From positions 1 to 64,000 of the forward strand of contig JAEZKU010000024.1 of the NCBI GenBank assembly GCA_023436065.1: a stretch of 64,000 bases of DNA, given 5' to 3'. The notes under the pieces are model-generated. The model was not told the DNA's origin. It did no database searches and saw only the letters and a program-made list of their open reading frames with translations. Every line of letters starts with the position of its first letter. The stretch's first letter is position 1. Made by a program: the position numbers and the translations under genes. This stretch comes from Bacillota bacterium (lineage in GTDB: Bacteria > Bacillota > Clostridia > Lachnospirales > Lachnospiraceae). Positions 61,041 through 64,000 of this stretch are shown in pieces.

Positions 61041-62141
61041 CTAGTATTGCTGTTGGAACTTCTTTCTCCTGATCAAACAGATCAGTGCAAGTACCAATGG
61101 TATCGCGTATTCGAATATCAGGTTGATGTTCACCAGTAATACCTGGTAGAAATAATCAAATTCAAACTGGGTACTGCTTATAAAATAGGTCAGGTAAAAT
61201 ATGATCACCGCCAGTGGTATATAGAGTGCTTCTCCTCTTTCCAAATGAAACAGCCAGGTCAGGCATCGGAACAATAATATGACAAATATGCTGATCGCCA
61301 CAAAGTCGGACAAGATACAGATCAGGGTTACCAATACCTCAAACCGCTCGAATATCTGAAAGAACGAGATGCTCTTCACGGTAATGTAAAACGGAAAGGG
61401 CAGGCTAGCAGTCAGCGCTGTACCTGAGATGCCGAAGGTGAACAAGGTTATGATGAAAGCAAGTGCAGTAAACACAGCAACACCAAACCATAGCTTATGC
61501 AGATGCTTTTTTGTTACTGAGATACCGAACATATCTGAGAAAAATAATACGATAATAATATTCCCACCCACTGTAACTACGTGCCTCGCGGCATAGATTG
61601 TACTCTTTAGATGCACGACAGATACCGGAAGCAGATAATCACTTCTTAACCTTGAGATCGCACAGACGAACAGGATTGTAAACAGGATTAATATCGCCCC
61701 TAAGCTCAGTTCCGAAAAGCGAAAGATCGTTTTCGTTCCTCTGAGAAGGGCATAATACACCAATATCATCATAACTGTCATGAAAAAATCAGATCTGGTC
61801 CGTGGCATCAGGGTGTATTCCAGGGTAAGGCTGTAGGAAATCACCTTTGCAGCCGCCCCCAGAAGGATCCAAAGCAGATATGCAAAAATCAGTAGCTTTG
61901 CCAAAAAGGTTCCGACAAGCTGTACCATGATTTCATAGATATTCAACCCGGGGAAGTATTTCATCAGAAGCAGGATAATTCCCGTCAGCAAAGCAGTCGC
62001 AGCAATTGACCATACCGGAGACAGATATCCGCTTTTCCCCGCCTCTCTGGCCAGATTCTGCGGTACCTGCCTCAGTATGGTTGATACAGAGACGAACAGA
62101 TATAGAAAGGTTATCTGACGAAGTGTTATCTCTCTGTTCAA
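61041..62141 (-). CDS. spore germination permease, GerB/GerKB family
   Basis: Inner-membrane subunit of a germinant receptor, related to amino-acid permeases; it forms the ligand-binding part with GerA and GerC partners. The 366-residue protein has about ten membrane segments. Starts with TTG (MNREITLRQITFLYLFVSVST) after GAGGTGAAAG by about six bases. Segments IRLRQVPQNLAREAGKSGYL- and PFPFYITVKSISFFQIFERFE-type regions are usual in GerB. Last gene of the receptor operon. Confidence 0.93.
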   Translation of the reverse strand: MNREITLRQITFLYLFVSVSTILRQVPQNLAREAGKSGYLSPVWSIAATALLTGIILLLMKYFPGLNIYEIMVQLVGTFLAKLLIFAYLLWILLGAAAKVISYSLTLEYTLMPRTRSDFFMTVMMILVYYALLRGTKTIFRFSELSLGAILILFTILFVCAISRLRSDYLLPVSVVHLKSTIYAARHVVTVGGNIIIVLFFSDMFGISVTKKHLHKLWFGVAVFTALAFIITLFTFGISGTALTASLPFPFYITVKSISFFQIFERFEVLVTLICILSDFVAISIFVILLFRCLTWLFHLERGEALYIPLAVIIFYLTYFISSTQFEFDYFYQVLLVNINLIFEYAIPLVLALICLIRRKKFQQQY

Positions 62142-62150
62142 GCTTTCACC

Positions 62151-62339
62151 TCATTTCATATATTTTTCCATCATCATGGAAATGCTCGGCAGATATGGAT
62201 TGATCATATAGACCACTCCCATCCCCAGGCCTATGAACGAGAGCATCAGATAGATAGCCAAATTCTTTTTTGATTTCAGTAGCTTGTCCCTTTGCCTGAT
62301 GAAGGTAATGATAATCGTTAAGCCAAATACATATATCAT
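62151..62339 (-). CDS. small two-TM membrane protein in the ger operon (D-subunit-like)
   Basis: A 62-residue protein with two hydrophobic segments (about 1-14, IYVFGLTIIITFI; about 28-49, AIYLMLSFIGLGMGVVYMI) separated by a basic loop (RQRDKLLKSKKN). CAGGAG precedes the ATG by about five bases, and it starts 28 bases after the gerC stop and ends nine bases before gerB, so it is well embedded in the operon. Small two-TM 'D subunits' accompany some Bacillus germinant receptors and modulate them; this is a likely analogue. Confidence 0.75.
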   Translation of the reverse strand: MIYVFGLTIIITFIRQRDKLLKSKKNLAIYLMLSFIGLGMGVVYMINPYLPSISMMMEKYMK

Positions 62340-62367
62340 ATCGTCTCCTGCCTTTCAGTAATTTTTA

Positions 62368-63462
62368 TCATAAAATGAAGGACTTCGTGATCTTCGACCT
62401 GACCACATATTCATAACGTACCTCTGAAATCATATTGCTCCAATTATCCCTGATATCACTCCATTTACTCACATTCTGGTTCTCCACCAGCCTTGCCAGT
62501 CGCAGGATGTCCAGACCGTTTTTGATGGAATAATCCACGGGTTTTTGAAGAAAATCGAGTACATACTCCTCCTGCTCAGTTGTGAGCCTGTTCAACTCCG
62601 ACATCGTAAAGACATCAGTATTTGCTGTAATCTCCTTAAATGCAGTCTCAAAATCAACTTTAATCGTAACCGTAATAAGTTGATCTTCAACCTTTGCCTT
62701 CAGCTTGGTCTTTGTGTAGGTGACGGAGAGATCGACTCCTTCCTTTAGGTATACCGGGAAGGTTCTTATGCTATTACGAAGGAAGTTTACGCCGTCAGAG
62801 GTTTCATGATCCAGGTAGTCATACAGCTTAAGTTGATCAAACACGGCATAGCCTTCTATGAGGAAACCGCCTTCCTCCGTGATCAGATACGGGATCAGCA
62901 GGCAGGAATATTTTTGCTCCATATCATTTAGGACATTAACAAGAGTATTCTCATTTCTTGTGACGAATTTCAATTGCTTCTGTTTCATGGCATCCAAATT
63001 CTCATGGATGATCTGCTTTTTCTTCATTGCTTTCTTAATGAATTCCTGAGCTTCTTCTCCCTTTATGATATAGATCAAAGCTTCCATCTTAATGGTCTCA
63101 TCCCTTTTCAGGAAATCAATGCTTTGTTCTATCCCTTTCTTGGCCGCTCTCTCTCCAATGAGAAACATACCAGTCTGTGCAAGGGTGAGGTTCTTCTTAT
63201 CGTTCAGCTTCAGATCCTCCAATGCCTCATAAGCTGTCTTCCCTTTCCCTTTCACCATTTCCTCTTTCCCGGGACCGGCTCCGGCTCCGGTGCTCTCCCC
63301 TCCGCCACTGCTGTATAGCGCGCAAATTTGATACTCCCCGTCCTTATAATCAATTCCAAGGACAAGAGCCATATTGATCGAATCTATTTCTTCCTTATTC
63401 ATATCATGGGTACAGCCTCCCAACGGAAGGCATAACAGGATCAGCAATAATACCTTCTTCAT
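62368..63462 (-). CDS. germinant receptor lipoprotein, Ger(x)C family
   Basis: A 364-residue lipoprotein subunit of the germinant receptor. Signal peptide MKKVLLLILLCLPLGGC with lipobox LGGC (Cys17). The Ger(x)C domains follow, with NMALVLGIDYKDGEYQI and LAQTGMFLIGERAAKKG early and EFLQKPVDYSIKNGLDILRL-type region (here DFLQKPVDYS) late. The start overlaps the gerA stop in an ATGA arrangement, preceded by GGGGAG, indicating translational coupling. Confidence 0.94.
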   Translation of the reverse strand: MKKVLLLILLCLPLGGCTHDMNKEEIDSINMALVLGIDYKDGEYQICALYSSGGGESTGAGAGPGKEEMVKGKGKTAYEALEDLKLNDKKNLTLAQTGMFLIGERAAKKGIEQSIDFLKRDETIKMEALIYIIKGEEAQEFIKKAMKKKQIIHENLDAMKQKQLKFVTRNENTLVNVLNDMEQKYSCLLIPYLITEEGGFLIEGYAVFDQLKLYDYLDHETSDGVNFLRNSIRTFPVYLKEGVDLSVTYTKTKLKAKVEDQLITVTIKVDFETAFKEITANTDVFTMSELNRLTTEQEEYVLDFLQKPVDYSIKNGLDILRLARLVENQNVSKWSDIRDNWSNMISEVRYEYVVRSKITKSFIL

Positions 63463-64000
63463 TTTCTATTCTCCCCACCCGCTTGTTTTATTCTATTATT
63501 TGTAGCGATATTTTGCGGACGTTTGGTAAAATATTTGATTGGGAAACGAAACAGCGTATCCCTTTGGTTGCTTTCATCCACATCCACAAAGGGGGACATG
63601 TAAGCCAGTCCATAATTATCAAGACTGCACAGATGGGTCAATAATAAGATTAATGCAGCTGTAAGTCCAAAAAAGCCACCGATTGCCGCCATCAAAGAAA
63701 TCAGGAATCTGATCACCCTGATACCGCTGCTTAAGTCCTGATTCGGCACGATGAAGCCTGCTATACCTGCCAGAGAAACCACGACGACTACCAGTGGTGA
63801 AACGATATTTGCCGTTACCGCAGCCTGTCCCACTACTACACCACCCAGGATGGACATCGCTGTCCCGACGGTCTTAGGCAGTCGGAGTCCCGCCTCTATC
63901 AGTATCTCAAAGGATAATAAAAGTCCCAGCACCTCCGATGCCGAGGAAAACGGAACATTTTGTTTCGCAGCCTGGGTGGACAGTGCCAGCTTCACAGGCA
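63459..64000 (-). CDS. germinant receptor subunit, GerA family (C-terminal part)
   Basis: The C-terminal 180 residues of a GerA-type subunit; the gene continues beyond the right edge. Visible features are VPFSSASEVLGLLLSFEILIEAGLRLP in two blocks, GTAMSILGGVVVGQAAV, NIVSPLVVVVVSLAGIAGFI (membrane segments) and the post-membrane GLAYMSPFVDVDESNQRDTLFR. These are family hallmarks. The order gerA-gerC-small protein-gerB differs from the classic A-B-C order. Confidence 0.93.
   Translation of the reverse strand, partial: PVKLALSTQAAKQNVPFSSASEVLGLLLSFEILIEAGLRLPKTVGTAMSILGGVVVGQAAVTANIVSPLVVVVVSLAGIAGFIVPNQDLSSGIRVIRFLISLMAAIGGFFGLTAALILLLTHLCSLDNYGLAYMSPFVDVDESNQRDTLFRFPIKYFTKRPQNIATNNRIKQAGGENRK

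Overview
The window looks like a chromosomal segment of a spore-forming, low-to-moderate G+C clostridium, most likely Lachnospiraceae or a close relative. Support: near-consensus sigma-A promoters with strong AGGAGG ribosome binding sites, spoIIP, gpr and a gerA-type germinant receptor operon, a CIRCE-controlled hrcA-grpE-dnaK-dnaJ operon, remA, DUF3784, DUF4474 and CD3324-family proteins, and an SLH-domain surface protein. Most of the window is conserved core genome. No prophage, insertion sequence, CRISPR array, toxin-antitoxin pair or recognisable defence system was seen.

Layout. 1-9.0 kb (minus strand): alaS preceded by a histidine operon hisZ-hisG-hisD-hisB-hisA-hisIE, in which HisIE carries an extra N-terminal degenerate HisF-like domain and hisH, hisF and hisC are absent. 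9.2-16.2 kb (minus): a GNAT gene, then a likely operon rsmE-relQ-rsmF-like-rsuA-HAD-rluA-like-recU whose promoter contains a perfect LexA-type site. 16.3-24.7 kb: a DUF3784 gene on the plus strand, the heat-shock operon hrcA-grpE-dnaK-dnaJ-prmA, and hemW. 24.8-29.8 kb: lepA, spoIIP, gpr and divergent rpsT. 30-34.7 kb: an accessory block (structured non-coding segment, SLH surface protein, EamA transporter, AraC regulator, tRNA-Ser) that separates rpsT from holA. 34.8-39.1 kb: holA, signal peptidase I, rpoZ, remA, yicC and an amidase-like protein.

39.3-46.7 kb is a mosaic of short units: a palindromic mobile-like element, a putative isoprenoid-synthase-fold protein, GNAT, CD3324, an IscR-type Rrf2 regulator, an EamA transporter, a peroxiredoxin and a Fe-S protein with a His-rich linker. 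46.9-52.5 kb: thymidine kinase beside a BMP/Nup-type nucleoside ABC importer, a plausible salvage module. 52.6-54.6 kb: Gx transporter, NusG-domain-II protein and an Mrp-type Fe-S carrier. 54.7-60.6 kb: DUF4474 protein with a metallophosphoesterase, flavin reductase, ferredoxin, small GNAT, VOC protein, DUF421 protein and an M23 peptidase. 61-64 kb: a gerA-gerC-small protein-gerB operon, cut by the right edge.

The least-explained signals are non-coding. Four multi-hairpin segments with outer inverted repeats lie at 30034-30227, 39306-39438, 57923-58148 and 60858-60983. A 98-bp tandem duplication full of ribosome-binding-site-like hairpins lies before dnaK, and a 50-bp tandem repeat lies after it. 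Several palindromic operators overlap promoters (his, rsmE-recU, rrf2, ferredoxin-like). No complete new system is claimed; the best leads are the SOS-type control of the rsmE-recU operon, the HisF-like/HisIE fusion, the orphan isoprenoid-fold enzyme and the palindromic element family.
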